Source of the DNA: Runella sp. SP2
GTDB taxonomy: Bacteria > Bacteroidota > Bacteroidia > Cytophagales > Spirosomataceae
Length of the DNA: 64,000 nucleotides
NCBI RefSeq assembly: GCF_003711225.1
Contig: NZ_CP031030.1
Span: 2,108,001-2,172,000 of the forward strand
Direction of reading: 5' to 3'
Shown here: positions 49,857 through 58,209 of the stretch, one piece after another
Layout: every line of letters begins with the position of its first letter
Position numbering within the stretch: the stretch's first letter is position 1
Notes under the pieces: model-generated
What the model was told of the DNA's origin: nothing
The model's database searches: none
What the model saw: only the letters and a program-made list of their open reading frames with translations
Translations under genes and position numbers: made by a program

Positions 49857-50411
49857 TTAGAGGTTAAATTGATTTTCTAAAATTTCGTACGGGATAACCT
49901 TTGAATCAATAAAAGCAGCCTCGAAACAAGGTACTTTCATATTTTCCCACTTTTTACGTGCTTTATCAGTGAGGTCAAAGGTGATTAATTCTTGATTGAC
50001 TCCAACTTTGGTCAGTCGACCTTGACCGTAGTCAATCAATTTTTGTAAGTTATGATACAACTGGAGCGTTTGGGGAACTATGTAACGGTAATTACAATAG
50101 CTTTCAACCTTCATTTTAAGCATTAAGGCCATGGAAACAAATTCTTTCAACTCATCTAGTTGCCATGTTGATTTTTGGCAACTCTCCGTAAATTCAGTAA
50201 TCAATTCATTGAAACGGTTAGTAAATCGTTTTTGAAACTCAATGTCATGGCTCAAAGAGTCATTGATGATGACCAAATCAAGTCGTCTCCGTTCGTTTTC
50301 AGCCTCAATTTTACGAATGGCCAATTCTTCCATTTTACGTAAATGCTCCAACTTTATAGCGATTAATAAAAGCTGAGGGTCAAAGATTTGAAAGCCTAAA
50401 ATTTTGCTCAT
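49857..50411 (-). CDS. Helical protein of the element, unknown family
   Basis: 184 residues, almost all helical with coiled-coil tendency (LLIAIKLEHLRKMEELAIRK, IEAENERRRLDLVIINDSLS, FTNRFNELITEFTESCQKST). No membrane segment. It starts downstream of the terminator at 50451-50479 and is followed after 4 bases by the membrane-anchored protein, so it likely opens the second half of the minus-strand operon. Not recognised. Confidence 0.55.
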   Translation of the reverse strand: MSKILGFQIFDPQLLLIAIKLEHLRKMEELAIRKIEAENERRRLDLVIINDSLSHDIEFQKRFTNRFNELITEFTESCQKSTWQLDELKEFVSMALMLKMKVESYCNYRYIVPQTLQLYHNLQKLIDYGQGRLTKVGVNQELITFDLTDKARKKWENMKVPCFEAAFIDSKVIPYEILENQFNL

Positions 50412-50450
50412 TTTAATAATTGATTTTGGTTGGTAATGCCAAATATGACA

Positions 50451-50479
50451 AAAGAAAAACGGGCGGTTTCCCGTCCGTT
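50451..50479 (-). terminator. Terminator of the right-hand minus-strand operon
   Basis: On the minus strand ACGGACGGG and CCGCCCGT form a stem with one mismatch and an AAA loop, followed by TTTTTCTTTT. It lies after the stop of the 66-residue gene. Confidence 0.7.
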
Positions 50480-50513
50480 CGTAGTAAGTCCAGTTAATTC
50501 CACATTTGTCTTT

Positions 50514-50714
50514 TTAATCCTCGAAAAGACTGAATGGAATCCCCAATTTTTCTACAATTTGAGCCACTTGCTTTGGGGTAAAAACGTTATCAGATGGCCA
50601 CTCAAGACCATAGTACAGCATTTTCCGTTTGAGGGTTTTCATGTGCCAACCGTACAAAGCTGCAAGCTCAGACTTACCGTAGGATTTTATGACAAATTTT
50701 TCATCGGTAATCAT
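50514..50714 (-). CDS. Small DUF4248-like protein
   Basis: 66 residues with SYGKSELAALYGWHMKTLKR and VFTPKQVAQIVEKLGIP, a pattern I recall from the small winged-HTH-like DUF4248 proteins of Bacteroidota mobile regions. Its ATG overlaps the stop of the upstream gene (ATGA). It may bind DNA and regulate the element. The family call is tentative. Confidence 0.6.
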   Translation of the reverse strand: MITDEKFVIKSYGKSELAALYGWHMKTLKRKMLYYGLEWPSDNVFTPKQVAQIVEKLGIPFSLFED

Positions 50715-51223
50715 GCCTCAGCTTCGTTTATTTCAGCGGGTTCGTTTAAGTCGGAGCTCACTAACTTTTCGTCAGTAAGCGGAACGCCTTTTTGAGTTTG
50801 AACATTCTCAATTTTCTCTTTTTGAAGAAATTCGGGTGCCAACAATAATTCGGCTTCCAATTTTTTTATCAAACGTTCTTCATTGTCGATCGAGGCGGGA
50901 ATTTCTTCAAGCCTTTTCAAAATTTTGGGGTATTCAAATCCCTTTTTCTTACGCTTGTCATCGGTGACCCAAATACCAATGGCAGATACTACGACAACCA
51001 AAAGAATGACAATTGAAAGATTTGTCAAGCTGGCCTTGTCTGAATTATCGTCACTCGACCGTTTGCTTTGTGATTTTAAAATCGAAAATCCAATCACCGA
51101 AGTTAAACCGCCCCAAATTAATACGGGTTTCAAATATCTTTCCGTGTCGGTGAGGGTGTTTTCGTTTACGGTGGACTCCTTTTCATCAAGAAGCCTTTTT
51201 TCTTCTTTGCGTAACTGGACCAA
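50711..51223 (-). CDS. Two-helix membrane protein of the element; start uncertain
   Basis: At least 170 residues from a TTG at 51223: a coiled coil (VQLRKEEKRLLDEKES), two membrane helices (about 32-48 and 69-86), a basic segment (TDDKRKKKGFEYPKILKRLE), a second coiled coil and an acidic tail. The frame is open about 40 codons further upstream (TLIEVRNPKYTELEAAIANA, KSNL) up to a TGA, but without ATG, GTG or TTG in that stretch except the one used. Either an unusual start such as ATT is used, or the 5' end is damaged. Confidence 0.55.
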   Translation of the reverse strand: MVQLRKEEKRLLDEKESTVNENTLTDTERYLKPVLIWGGLTSVIGFSILKSQSKRSSDDNSDKASLTNLSIVILLVVVVSAIGIWVTDDKRKKKGFEYPKILKRLEEIPASIDNEERLIKKLEAELLLAPEFLQKEKIENVQTQKGVPLTDEKLVSSDLNEPAEINEAEA

Positions 51224-51332
51224 GTTAGACTTCGCGTTTGCGATGGCGGCTTCCAGTTCGGTGTACTTTGGGTTTCTAACCTCAATGAGGGTTACTTTGG
51301 TTTCGGTTAATTGGGCTTGAGTTGGAGCCTGG

Positions 51333-51473
51333 TTATGGGCTAATCACCTCAGCCTTTTTTCGTTTACGGCATGATGCCACTCGGCAAGAAGACTGACAAT
51401 ATAGCGCCCTATGGTCTTTGGGCTGAAACAACTTGCCGCAATTTGCACAATTGCGTTTGGTTAAATTCTTCAT
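51333..51473 (-). CDS. 46-residue zinc-finger protein
   Basis: A short frame starting at the ATG at 51473: MKNLTKRNCANCGKLFQPKD, HRALYCQSSCRVASCRKRKK, AEVISP. CxxC near residue 9 and CxxxC near residue 26 are spaced like a treble-clef or zinc-ribbon finger, and the tail is basic. It is probably a DNA-binding protein at the right end of the element and the first gene of the minus-strand operon. Its stop lies just before the open frame of the next gene. Confidence 0.6.
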   Translation of the reverse strand: MKNLTKRNCANCGKLFQPKDHRALYCQSSCRVASCRKRKKAEVISP

Positions 51474-51885
51474 TTAGTGAGCTGTTAATAGGTCGATTTT
51501 TTTACCAAAATTAACGAAAAAAGCCTCCGTTACACAGCTGTTACGTGAACGTTAACCAAATCGGTTTCTGTAACGCTCAAAGTGGCCTCTAAAGGCTTGA
51601 AAAGTGGCACTAAATAGAGGAGAAACCCTCGAAATTGGGCTAAAAATAAACTTTAGGGTGGGGGTGTGTCTTGCTTGATTGCGCTGTGTACGCTGTGTTA
51701 ACACTGTGTAAACAAGTCAGTAATAAAAATGGCAAGAATTTTTTCAAGGAAGCTCCCATTTTCACCGCGTTTTCGTCGTGGTTGAAATGGATTTTTGTTA
51801 CAATCTCCATTCAAAATGAGGAAAAAAACGAGGAAAATTCACTTTGTTCACTGTAAAGTATTGATACTCAAAGGTGTTGTAAGTT
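51474..51885. other. Gene-free right end of the element
   Basis: About 400 bases with no gene I can support. A short repeated GCTGTGT phrase occurs (TGCGCTGTGTACGCTGTGTT at about 51680), possibly a recombinase-arm or operator site. The promoter for the minus-strand operon should lie near 51474-51540. Confidence 0.4.
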
Positions 51886-51942
51886 CCTCTCTCTCTGCTG
51901 AAAGGCTGCAAATCACTGATTTGTAGCCTTTTTTGCTTTTAT
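51886..51942 (+). other. Right attachment site: duplicated tRNA-Ser 3' end plus terminator
   Basis: From 51886 the sequence CCTCTCTCTCTGCTGAAAGG continues as GCTGCAAATCACTGATTTG and then TAGCCTTTTTTGC, matching 39301-39352 behind tRNA-Ser copy 1 except for one base in the hairpin and the last few. Bases before it (TAAGTT) do not match a tRNA, so only the 3' end is duplicated, as expected of attR. Confidence 0.85.
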
Positions 51943-51963
51943 TACCTTAGCTTTTCCCCCTTT

Positions 51964-53673
51964 TCAATTACTGCAACCCGTATTTTTTGTCTCTATTTTG
52001 GCCGTAGAAGGTAAAATAGTTCCATTTTGGAAAAGGACAGACTTCTTGGCGCTGAAAACCACTTTTACCGTTGGACTTACGGGTTTATTGACTATTATTT
52101 TACCGTTTGTTTCAAAAAGATACGTTTTGTAAGTCAGTGGAATATTGATGACAATGTCACTGGTAGGGCATTGGTATTCATAGGCACCTGCGTCGGGACG
52201 AAAATTTTTAACCCGCGTTTTTCCCGCCAAATCTTTGCTGCCTGCGGAGTCAGTGGCAACGGAAGAAAGATCGCTGAAGTCGTACGCAGGAGATGATTCT
52301 GAATTAAGTCGAAAATTAGCACCAGCTACATCCTGAAAAAGGGGATTAGAAGAGCGAGAATTTTGGTCTTTGGATTCGTTGGTTTTAAAGTTTTGTAGCC
52401 CATAACTATCACGCTTTTCAAACATAAATTGGGGCATATTGGTAAAAGTAGAGTACCAAATGTTGTAGTCAGAACTCAGCCCAATGACAAATTGAGCGGC
52501 GGGTTGCCAGCTATTCAAGAGTTTAGAGCGACCGCTGACCGACGAGTAGAAAATATTGTTTCGGATGGTGCAGTTTTCTGAGTAGTCCAAATTAAGTTCG
52601 CCATAATCTTGAGGCGATGTTTCAGAAGGCTCTAGTACTGAACTGTTATAGTTGTTGACGCAGGTATTATTGATTATCCAGCAGTCTTTGATGCGTCCAT
52701 TTTTACACCATGAAGTTTCTTTACAACCGCCCAAACCAATTCCTCCTCGGGAATTGTTGTAAGCTAAGTTGTTGCGAATGATTACCTTTTCAGCGGCAGC
52801 GTTGACGACACTAAATTGATTTTCGCAATTGATTTGAAATCCCCGTTGACCGTTTCGGCAGGTATTTTGTTCAACCACAATGTTCTTTCCGCCATCGACA
52901 TAAATGCCTGCGGCCAAGGCGATTGGGCTTTTGCAGTTTTCTACCAAATTGCCCCGAATGATTCCGTTGCGCGCTTGGGAGTTGGAGGCGGAATTGTTAC
53001 ACCAGTTATAATATCCTGCGGCTACAATTCCAATATTTCCAGTGTTATTGATATGGTTATTACTGGCAAGGAAACTATCGACATTACCGACAAAGGTTAA
53101 TGCTTCACTTACTCCAGTACGGCAATCAAAAATCGAACAACTATCGACGACAATGGCATTGATTGGCGTGGTTGGGTGGCTTCCGCAAACTACGAGGGGG
53201 TTGAAGCCTGCGTTGGGCGAGGCGTAGAATTGACTGAATTTACACTTTTTTAGTTCGAGGTGGTGGGACGTGCCTTCTATTTTGATTCCCCAAGCATTAC
53301 CCGTTAGGTTTTTAAAATGAAATCCCTTGATTCTGAGGTAGTTTTTGCTACTAATAAGCACAAAATAAGCTGCCGCGGCATTGCCGTTAAAAACTGGTTC
53401 TTCGTTGGCATAGTTAAGAAATTCGATGTACTGATTAGCGTTGCCTGAATTGGGGAAGTTGATGTAGGTTTCGTTATAAGTACCTCCTCTAAAATAGACT
53501 TTGTCGCCAGCGGTGGCAGTACTACACGCTTTTGCAAACGTTCGCCAAGGTGTATTGATATTAGTGGGGTTAGCGGAGGCATCGTTCCCGCTTGGGGAAA
53601 CGTAAAAAATACGCTGCGCTTGAAGGCGGCTTACCAATATAAGTGCTAAAAAAATGAAAAGGAAGCGTTTCAT
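51964..53673 (-). CDS. Secreted right-handed parallel beta-helix protein
   Basis: 569 residues with a signal peptide (MKRFLFIFLALILVSRLQAQ), then IFYVSPSGNDASANPTNINT, PWRTFAKACSTATAGDKVYF and RGGTYNETYINFPNSG, the usual start of beta-helix proteins of the PL6/DUF1565 kind. Rungs rich in Asn and Gly follow (ENCKSPIALAAGIYVDGGKN, IVVEQNTCRNGQRGFQINCE, RNNLAYNNSRGGIGLGGCKE), with GAYEYQCP near the end. It could bind or cleave polysaccharide; catalytic residues cannot be assigned. It lies directly beyond the right end of the element and belongs to the chromosome. Confidence 0.88.
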   Translation of the reverse strand: MKRFLFIFLALILVSRLQAQRIFYVSPSGNDASANPTNINTPWRTFAKACSTATAGDKVYFRGGTYNETYINFPNSGNANQYIEFLNYANEEPVFNGNAAAAYFVLISSKNYLRIKGFHFKNLTGNAWGIKIEGTSHHLELKKCKFSQFYASPNAGFNPLVVCGSHPTTPINAIVVDSCSIFDCRTGVSEALTFVGNVDSFLASNNHINNTGNIGIVAAGYYNWCNNSASNSQARNGIIRGNLVENCKSPIALAAGIYVDGGKNIVVEQNTCRNGQRGFQINCENQFSVVNAAAEKVIIRNNLAYNNSRGGIGLGGCKETSWCKNGRIKDCWIINNTCVNNYNSSVLEPSETSPQDYGELNLDYSENCTIRNNIFYSSVSGRSKLLNSWQPAAQFVIGLSSDYNIWYSTFTNMPQFMFEKRDSYGLQNFKTNESKDQNSRSSNPLFQDVAGANFRLNSESSPAYDFSDLSSVATDSAGSKDLAGKTRVKNFRPDAGAYEYQCPTSDIVINIPLTYKTYLFETNGKIIVNKPVSPTVKVVFSAKKSVLFQNGTILPSTAKIETKNTGCSN

Positions 53674-53858
53674 TGGCTATTCGATGAGTAGATTTTAGTT
53701 GTAAATTGAAAATTTTATTAGTTGGAATCAACATTAGAGGAATGTTTTTGCCCAACAATTTATCAAGCGTCAATTTTTGATAGAGAGGTATCTGGTTTTA
53801 GGTTGAATCCTGTATCTTGCTTTTTTTTCAAACCAACCAATTACTTTACCTCTTTTTC

Positions 53859-54788
53859 ATGAAAGAATCACTGGCGGCGCTGGATTACATTCGCCTCAAT
53901 TTTTCTGCCGAAAGTTCGGCGGTGGTTAACATTGCCCTTGGCCTCATGATGTTTGGGGTGGCGCTTGACATTAAGCCGCATCATTTTCAAACGCTTCTCC
54001 AAAACCCACGTCAGTTACTGGCTGGTGTTCTTAGTCAGGCGGTGGTAATGCCTGCTGCAACATTTTTGTTGGTCATGGCTTTAGGAGATAATATTACGGT
54101 AGGGGTAGCGCTTGGGATGATTTTGGTGGCGGCTTGCCCAGGGGGAAATATTTCAAATTTTATTACCTCCCTTGCCAAAGGAAATGTGGCCTTGGCTGTG
54201 AGCCTGACGGCCATAAGTACGATGTTGGCGGTCGTTATGACGCCTTTCAATTTTACTTTTTGGGGAAACTTGTACGCTCAAAGTAGCTCGTTGGTACGGC
54301 CGTTGTCGCTCGATTGGCGAGAGTTGCTCAAGTCGGTATCTATGATTCTTGGCTTGCCGATGGTGCTAGGGATGTTGTGTTCGTATTATTTACCCAAAGT
54401 TGCTTCGTTTTTGCTTAAACCTTTTCAGGTTTTGTCTTTGTTATTTTTTGTGGCGTTGGTGGTCATTGCCTTTACGCAAAACTTAGATATTTTCTTGAAC
54501 CATATTGGCTTTGTGTTTGTGGTGGTTTTGCTTCAAAATACGCTTGCCATGGTTACAGGCTACGGAATGGGTGCCGTCTTTGGGCTTTCAAAACAAAACC
54601 GCAGGACGCTGAGCATCGAAACGGGTATTCATAATTCGGGACTTGGACTGGCCCTTTTGTTCAATCCCGCCGTATTTCCTGTGGATTTGCCTTTGGGTGG
54701 AATGGCCATTATCGCAGGTTGGTGGAGTATTTGGCATATCTTGGCTGGAACGTCGATTGCATTTTATTGGAGTAAAAACAACGCATAA
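53859..54788 (+). CDS. Bile acid:sodium symporter (BASS/SBF) family transporter
   Basis: 309 residues from the ATG at 53859 (MKESLAALDYIRLNFSAESS) with about ten membrane helices. Family motifs are NIALGLMMFGVALDIKPHHF, GMILVAACPGGNISNFITSL, AKGNVALAVSLTAISTMLAV and SIETGIHNSGLGLALLFNPA. These proteins couple sodium import to uptake of organic anions; the substrate here is unknown. Eleven bases separate it from the dehydrogenase gene, so they are co-transcribed and may act on the same compound. Confidence 0.93.
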   Translation: MKESLAALDYIRLNFSAESSAVVNIALGLMMFGVALDIKPHHFQTLLQNPRQLLAGVLSQAVVMPAATFLLVMALGDNITVGVALGMILVAACPGGNISNFITSLAKGNVALAVSLTAISTMLAVVMTPFNFTFWGNLYAQSSSLVRPLSLDWRELLKSVSMILGLPMVLGMLCSYYLPKVASFLLKPFQVLSLLFFVALVVIAFTQNLDIFLNHIGFVFVVVLLQNTLAMVTGYGMGAVFGLSKQNRRTLSIETGIHNSGLGLALLFNPAVFPVDLPLGGMAIIAGWWSIWHILAGTSIAFYWSKNNA

Positions 54789-54799
54789 TATACCTAAAC

Positions 54800-55777
54800 A
54801 TGACCACATCAGCTATTTCAGTAGGGGTAGTTGGACTAGGGCTTATGGGGTGCAGCATTACTACTTGTTTGCTAATGGCAGGACATCAAGTAGTAGCAGT
54901 AGCTCCCTTGCCTTTGGATGTCCCAACTGCCCAACCGCGTATTCATGAACACCTTCAAAAATCGCAAGCGGAAGGATTGACTACCTTTGCACCCGAGCAC
55001 TTTTTTGCTCAATTAACGATTACGGAAGACTACCACTTGCTGGCTGATTGTGCGTTGGTCATTGAATGTACGCTCGAAAGTTTGCCCATAAAAAAATCGG
55101 TTTATGAGAAAATTGAGGCTGTAGTCTCAACAGATGCGATTATCACTAGCAATACTTCCGCGATTCCCATCAGTATTTTGCAAAAAGAAGTAGCTCATCC
55201 TGAGCGCTTTTTAGGGCTTCACTGGGCAGAACCTTCGCACACAACCCGTTTTTTAGAAGTAATTTGCGGGGAATTGAGCGATGTGTCAAAAGGGGAGTGG
55301 TTGTACGAAGTTTCCCAAAATTGGGGCAAAGAGCCTACCTTGGTTCGCAAGGACATTCGTGGGTTTATTACCAATCGCTTGATGTATGCGCTTTACCGTG
55401 AAGCGTTTCATTTGGTGGAAAATGGCTACGCGACTGTAGAAGATGTGGACAGAGCTTGCCGAAATAATGCAGGTTATTGGATGACGCTGGTAGGGCCGTT
55501 TCGGTGGATGGATTTGACGGGTGTACCCGCGTACCATACCGTGATGAAAGATTTATTTCCAACCCTCAGCACGACCACCGAGGTGCCGAAATTGATTGAT
55601 GATATTGTAAAGGAAGGCGGGAAAGGAGTGGCCAATGCACACGGTTTTTATCCCTATTCAGAAGAGGAGGCGCTTTTGTGGAAGAAAACCTTTGAGGAGT
55701 TTAGCTACGAAATTCGAGCGTTAGCTTTGCGTTATCCAGCCGACGTTGTCAAAAAGAAAATGGATCAAAATGGATAA
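54800..55777 (+). CDS. 3-hydroxyacyl-CoA dehydrogenase family protein
   Basis: 325 residues. An N-terminal Rossmann domain with GVVGLGLMGCSITTCLLMAG, a long NAD-binding part with LVIECTLESLPIKKSVYEKI, SNTSAIPISILQKEVAHPER and FLGLHWAEP, and the C-terminal helical domain (KDIRGFITNRLMYALYREAF, VEDVDRACRNNAGYWMTLVG). The HWAEP segment corresponds to the catalytic His region, where fatty-acid enzymes have HFFNP, so substrates other than simple acyl-CoA are possible. Partner gene of the BASS transporter. Confidence 0.88.
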   Translation: MTTSAISVGVVGLGLMGCSITTCLLMAGHQVVAVAPLPLDVPTAQPRIHEHLQKSQAEGLTTFAPEHFFAQLTITEDYHLLADCALVIECTLESLPIKKSVYEKIEAVVSTDAIITSNTSAIPISILQKEVAHPERFLGLHWAEPSHTTRFLEVICGELSDVSKGEWLYEVSQNWGKEPTLVRKDIRGFITNRLMYALYREAFHLVENGYATVEDVDRACRNNAGYWMTLVGPFRWMDLTGVPAYHTVMKDLFPTLSTTTEVPKLIDDIVKEGGKGVANAHGFYPYSEEEALLWKKTFEEFSYEIRALALRYPADVVKKKMDQNG

Positions 55778-55815
55778 AAAAATACCCCGATTCATACTTG
55801 AGTCGGGGTATTTTT
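55778..55815. terminator. Terminator between convergent dehydrogenase and GMC oxidoreductase genes
   Basis: AAAAATACCCCGA (55778-55790) and TCGGGGTATTTTT (55803-55815) form a 13-bp perfect stem with a 12-base loop and T-tracts both ways. Confidence 0.93.
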
Positions 55816-55820
55816 ATTTT

Positions 55821-57533
55821 TTAGATATTTCCTTTTTTGCGTTCCTTCACGGCGAAGTCAACGGCGCGGGCCGTCAGTGCCATATAAGTAAGCGATGGGT
55901 TGACGCACGAAGCAGACACCATACAGGCACCGTCGGTTACAAATACGTTTTTGCAAGCGTGTACTTGGTTGTTGCCATTCAATACCGATGTTTTAGGGTC
56001 GCGACCCATACGAGCAGTACCCATTTCGTGAATCGCCATTCCTAACCAAGAACCACGGTCGTACGACTTCACGTTTTTCACACCCGCTTTTTCAAGCATT
56101 TCGGCGGCGTCATTGGCCATATCGACGCGCATTTTCTTCTCGTTTTCTTTGAGTTCAGCGTCAAATACCACCAATGGCATTCCCCACTTGTCTTTTTCTT
56201 TGGGGTCGAGGTACATGCGGTTTTCGTGGTAAGGCAAGGTTTCTCCGAAACCACCCAATCCCATGCTCCAAGGCCCTGGTTTGGTCAATTCCTCTTTGAA
56301 GTCAGCGCCAAAGCTCAATTCGGCGACGTTGCGTTGCCAACTTGCACGGCTTCCGCCACCTTGGTAGCCAAATCCGCGTAAGTAATCGCGTTTGTCGTTG
56401 CCGATGTTGCGGTAACGTGGCACGTAGATACCGTTGGCGCGGCGACCGAAATAATATTTATCGGCATCACCCTCCCACGTTCCACTCGCTCCCGTGCGGA
56501 AGTGGTGATCCATCAAGTTGTGTCCTAGTTCACCGCTGTCGTTTCCAAAACCTGTAGGGAAACGATTTGAAGTTGAGTTTAACAATACGGCCGTTGTGCC
56601 AAGTGCCGAACCGCAAACAAAAATCAAGTTGGCGTTGAAGATACGTTCTTCAAGTGTTACGGCGTCAACCACGCGTACGCCTGTTGCTTTTTTCTTGTTT
56701 TCGTCGTAAATCAAGTTGGTCACCACGGAGTCGGGACGAAGGGTCAACTTACCCGTTTTTGCGGCCAAAGGCAACGTACACGATTGGGTACTGAAATAAG
56801 CGCCAAACGGACAACCCAAAGCGCATTTGTTACGGTATTGACAAGCAGCACGTCCGTTGTCAACCATAAACTGCGAAGGCTTGGTTAAGTTGGCTACGCG
56901 CCCGATGGTCATTGTGCGGCCTGGGAATTCTTTTTCGATGCGTTTACGTACCTCTTTTTCAACGCAGTACATTTCCATTGGGGGTAAAAACTCGCTGTCA
57001 GGAAGCTGAGGAAGCCCTAATTTTTCTCCCGAAATACCCGCGATTTTTTCTACGTAACTATACCAAGGAGCAATATCTTTGTAGCGAATGGGCCAGTCAA
57101 CGGCAATACCGTCTTTGAGGTTGGCCTCAAAATCAATATCACTCAAACGGTACGATTGACGCCCCCACATGATGGATTTTCCACCGACGATATTGGGACG
57201 ATACCAGTCAAAGCGCTTCACTTCTTTGTATAAAGAATCAGAGTCGTTCATCCAATACTTTTCCGACATCTCGTTGTACGGATAATCGCGGCTCAATTTT
57301 GGGTGTGTTTCTTTTTGCTCTACCGTAAGGCGCCCGTTGTATTTGGTTTGCCAAGGGTCTTTCATGGCATTTTCGTAGCCCGTTACGTGGTCTAATTTGT
57401 GCCCTTTTTCAAGCATCAAAACGCGTAATCCTTTCTCGGTGAGTTCTTTGGCCGCCCAGCCACCGCTCACTCCTGAGCCCACAACGATTGCGTCGTAGGT
57501 CATTTCTTTTTGTGCATCTATGTTTAAGTACAT
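55821..57533 (-). CDS. GMC family oxidoreductase (gluconate/glucose dehydrogenase-like large subunit)
   Basis: 570 residues. N-terminal FAD-binding motif IVVGSGVSGGWAAKELTEKG, then NIVGGKSIMWGRQSYRLSDI, NKCALGCPFGAYFSTQSCTL, NLIFVCGSALGTTAVLLNST, and a C-terminal active-site region with WLGMAIHEMGTARMGRDPKT and ACMVSASCVNPSLTYMALTA. This is the Bacteroidota type that oxidises sugars or sugar acids in the periplasm. It lacks its own signal and follows the gene for the subunit 3 protein, whose signal would carry the complex across the membrane. Confidence 0.92.
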   Translation of the reverse strand: MYLNIDAQKEMTYDAIVVGSGVSGGWAAKELTEKGLRVLMLEKGHKLDHVTGYENAMKDPWQTKYNGRLTVEQKETHPKLSRDYPYNEMSEKYWMNDSDSLYKEVKRFDWYRPNIVGGKSIMWGRQSYRLSDIDFEANLKDGIAVDWPIRYKDIAPWYSYVEKIAGISGEKLGLPQLPDSEFLPPMEMYCVEKEVRKRIEKEFPGRTMTIGRVANLTKPSQFMVDNGRAACQYRNKCALGCPFGAYFSTQSCTLPLAAKTGKLTLRPDSVVTNLIYDENKKKATGVRVVDAVTLEERIFNANLIFVCGSALGTTAVLLNSTSNRFPTGFGNDSGELGHNLMDHHFRTGASGTWEGDADKYYFGRRANGIYVPRYRNIGNDKRDYLRGFGYQGGGSRASWQRNVAELSFGADFKEELTKPGPWSMGLGGFGETLPYHENRMYLDPKEKDKWGMPLVVFDAELKENEKKMRVDMANDAAEMLEKAGVKNVKSYDRGSWLGMAIHEMGTARMGRDPKTSVLNGNNQVHACKNVFVTDGACMVSASCVNPSLTYMALTARAVDFAVKERKKGNI

Positions 57534-57595
57534 TGGAATCTAAATTTGAAACTACTGGATAGATAAATGAGAGTATCAATTCGGGATTGTTCGAA

Positions 57596-58126
57596 TTAAA
57601 GTGCCCAGGCTTTTTGTCCTGGTTTCAGCGGAACACATCCTTCAAAACGTCCAGGAATTGGTAAATACTCAAGTGCTTTTGTAGCGCCTATCTCTGACGT
57701 GAAATACCCTGTTACGGTCAACTCTTTCATGCGCAAGAAAAAGGCTTTGTCGCTGGTAGTGAGTGATTTAACAGCCTGAATTTTTTGGGCTGCGTCGAGT
57801 TCAACAAAACTTTTTCCAAATGAAGAACGGGTATCGGTGTTCAATTTGGTAAGTCCTGCATAGAATTTCTCTTGGTCTTCTTTTGGGAAACAATCGCGCA
57901 TCACACGCACAATAAACTTCTCGACACCAGCAGCTTTGGCACCTGGCGTAGAGGTAGTTGGGATAATGACATCGGCTAATTCAGAAAGAAAAGCTTCTTG
58001 TTCTGCGCTCACGGCAACGCTTTCTCCGAAATTCGTTTTTTCTCCGAGCACTCCAGCCATTGCGGGTGCGGAGATCATGCCCCCTAAAAGGAGAGCAACC
58101 TGCTGTATAGCATCTCTACGGTTCAT
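57596..58126 (-). CDS. Gluconate 2-dehydrogenase subunit 3 family protein
   Basis: 176 residues. The N-terminus MNRRDAIQQVALLLGGMISA with twin Arg is a likely Tat signal. The rest matches the family pattern (FLSELADVIIPTTSTPGAKA, AGVEKFIVRVMRDCFPKEDQ, SDKAFFLRMKELTVTGYFTS, SEIGATKALEYLPIPGRFEG). It lies 62 bases upstream of the GMC oxidoreductase on the same strand and probably exports it as a folded complex. Confidence 0.92.
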   Translation of the reverse strand: MNRRDAIQQVALLLGGMISAPAMAGVLGEKTNFGESVAVSAEQEAFLSELADVIIPTTSTPGAKAAGVEKFIVRVMRDCFPKEDQEKFYAGLTKLNTDTRSSFGKSFVELDAAQKIQAVKSLTTSDKAFFLRMKELTVTGYFTSEIGATKALEYLPIPGRFEGCVPLKPGQKAWAL

Positions 58127-58209
58127 GTTTGTATCGGGTGGTTTTGTATTTATAAAGTATAAGGTAGGAATATCTTACTATTGGTCTGTGCCAAAACAAT
58201 CAGCATGGG

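Larger units (their letters stand above)
40427..51898. mobile_element. Integrated element of about 11.5 kb at tRNA-Ser(UGA)
   Basis: Left edge: 3' end of tRNA-Ser copy 2. Right edge: CCTCTCTCTCTGCTGAAAGG at 51886, a duplicate of the tRNA 3' end followed by the tRNA 1-type terminator. The interior has primase and helicase genes, two tyrosine recombinases, an antirepressor, a divergent HTH switch and a one-strand block of small membrane proteins. Almost all genes are on the minus strand. I see no relaxase, type IV coupling protein, capsid, portal or terminase, so it is not a standard conjugative element or tailed prophage. Confidence 0.8.

Noticed and set aside
51671..51856. A 61-codon plus-strand frame at the right end of the element
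   Set aside because: No protein-like composition or ribosome binding site, and it ends at the attachment site; treated as non-coding.
40427..51898. Interpretation as a tailed prophage
   Set aside because: No terminase, portal, capsid, tail or holin gene can be recognised; antirepressor and switch genes alone do not make that case.
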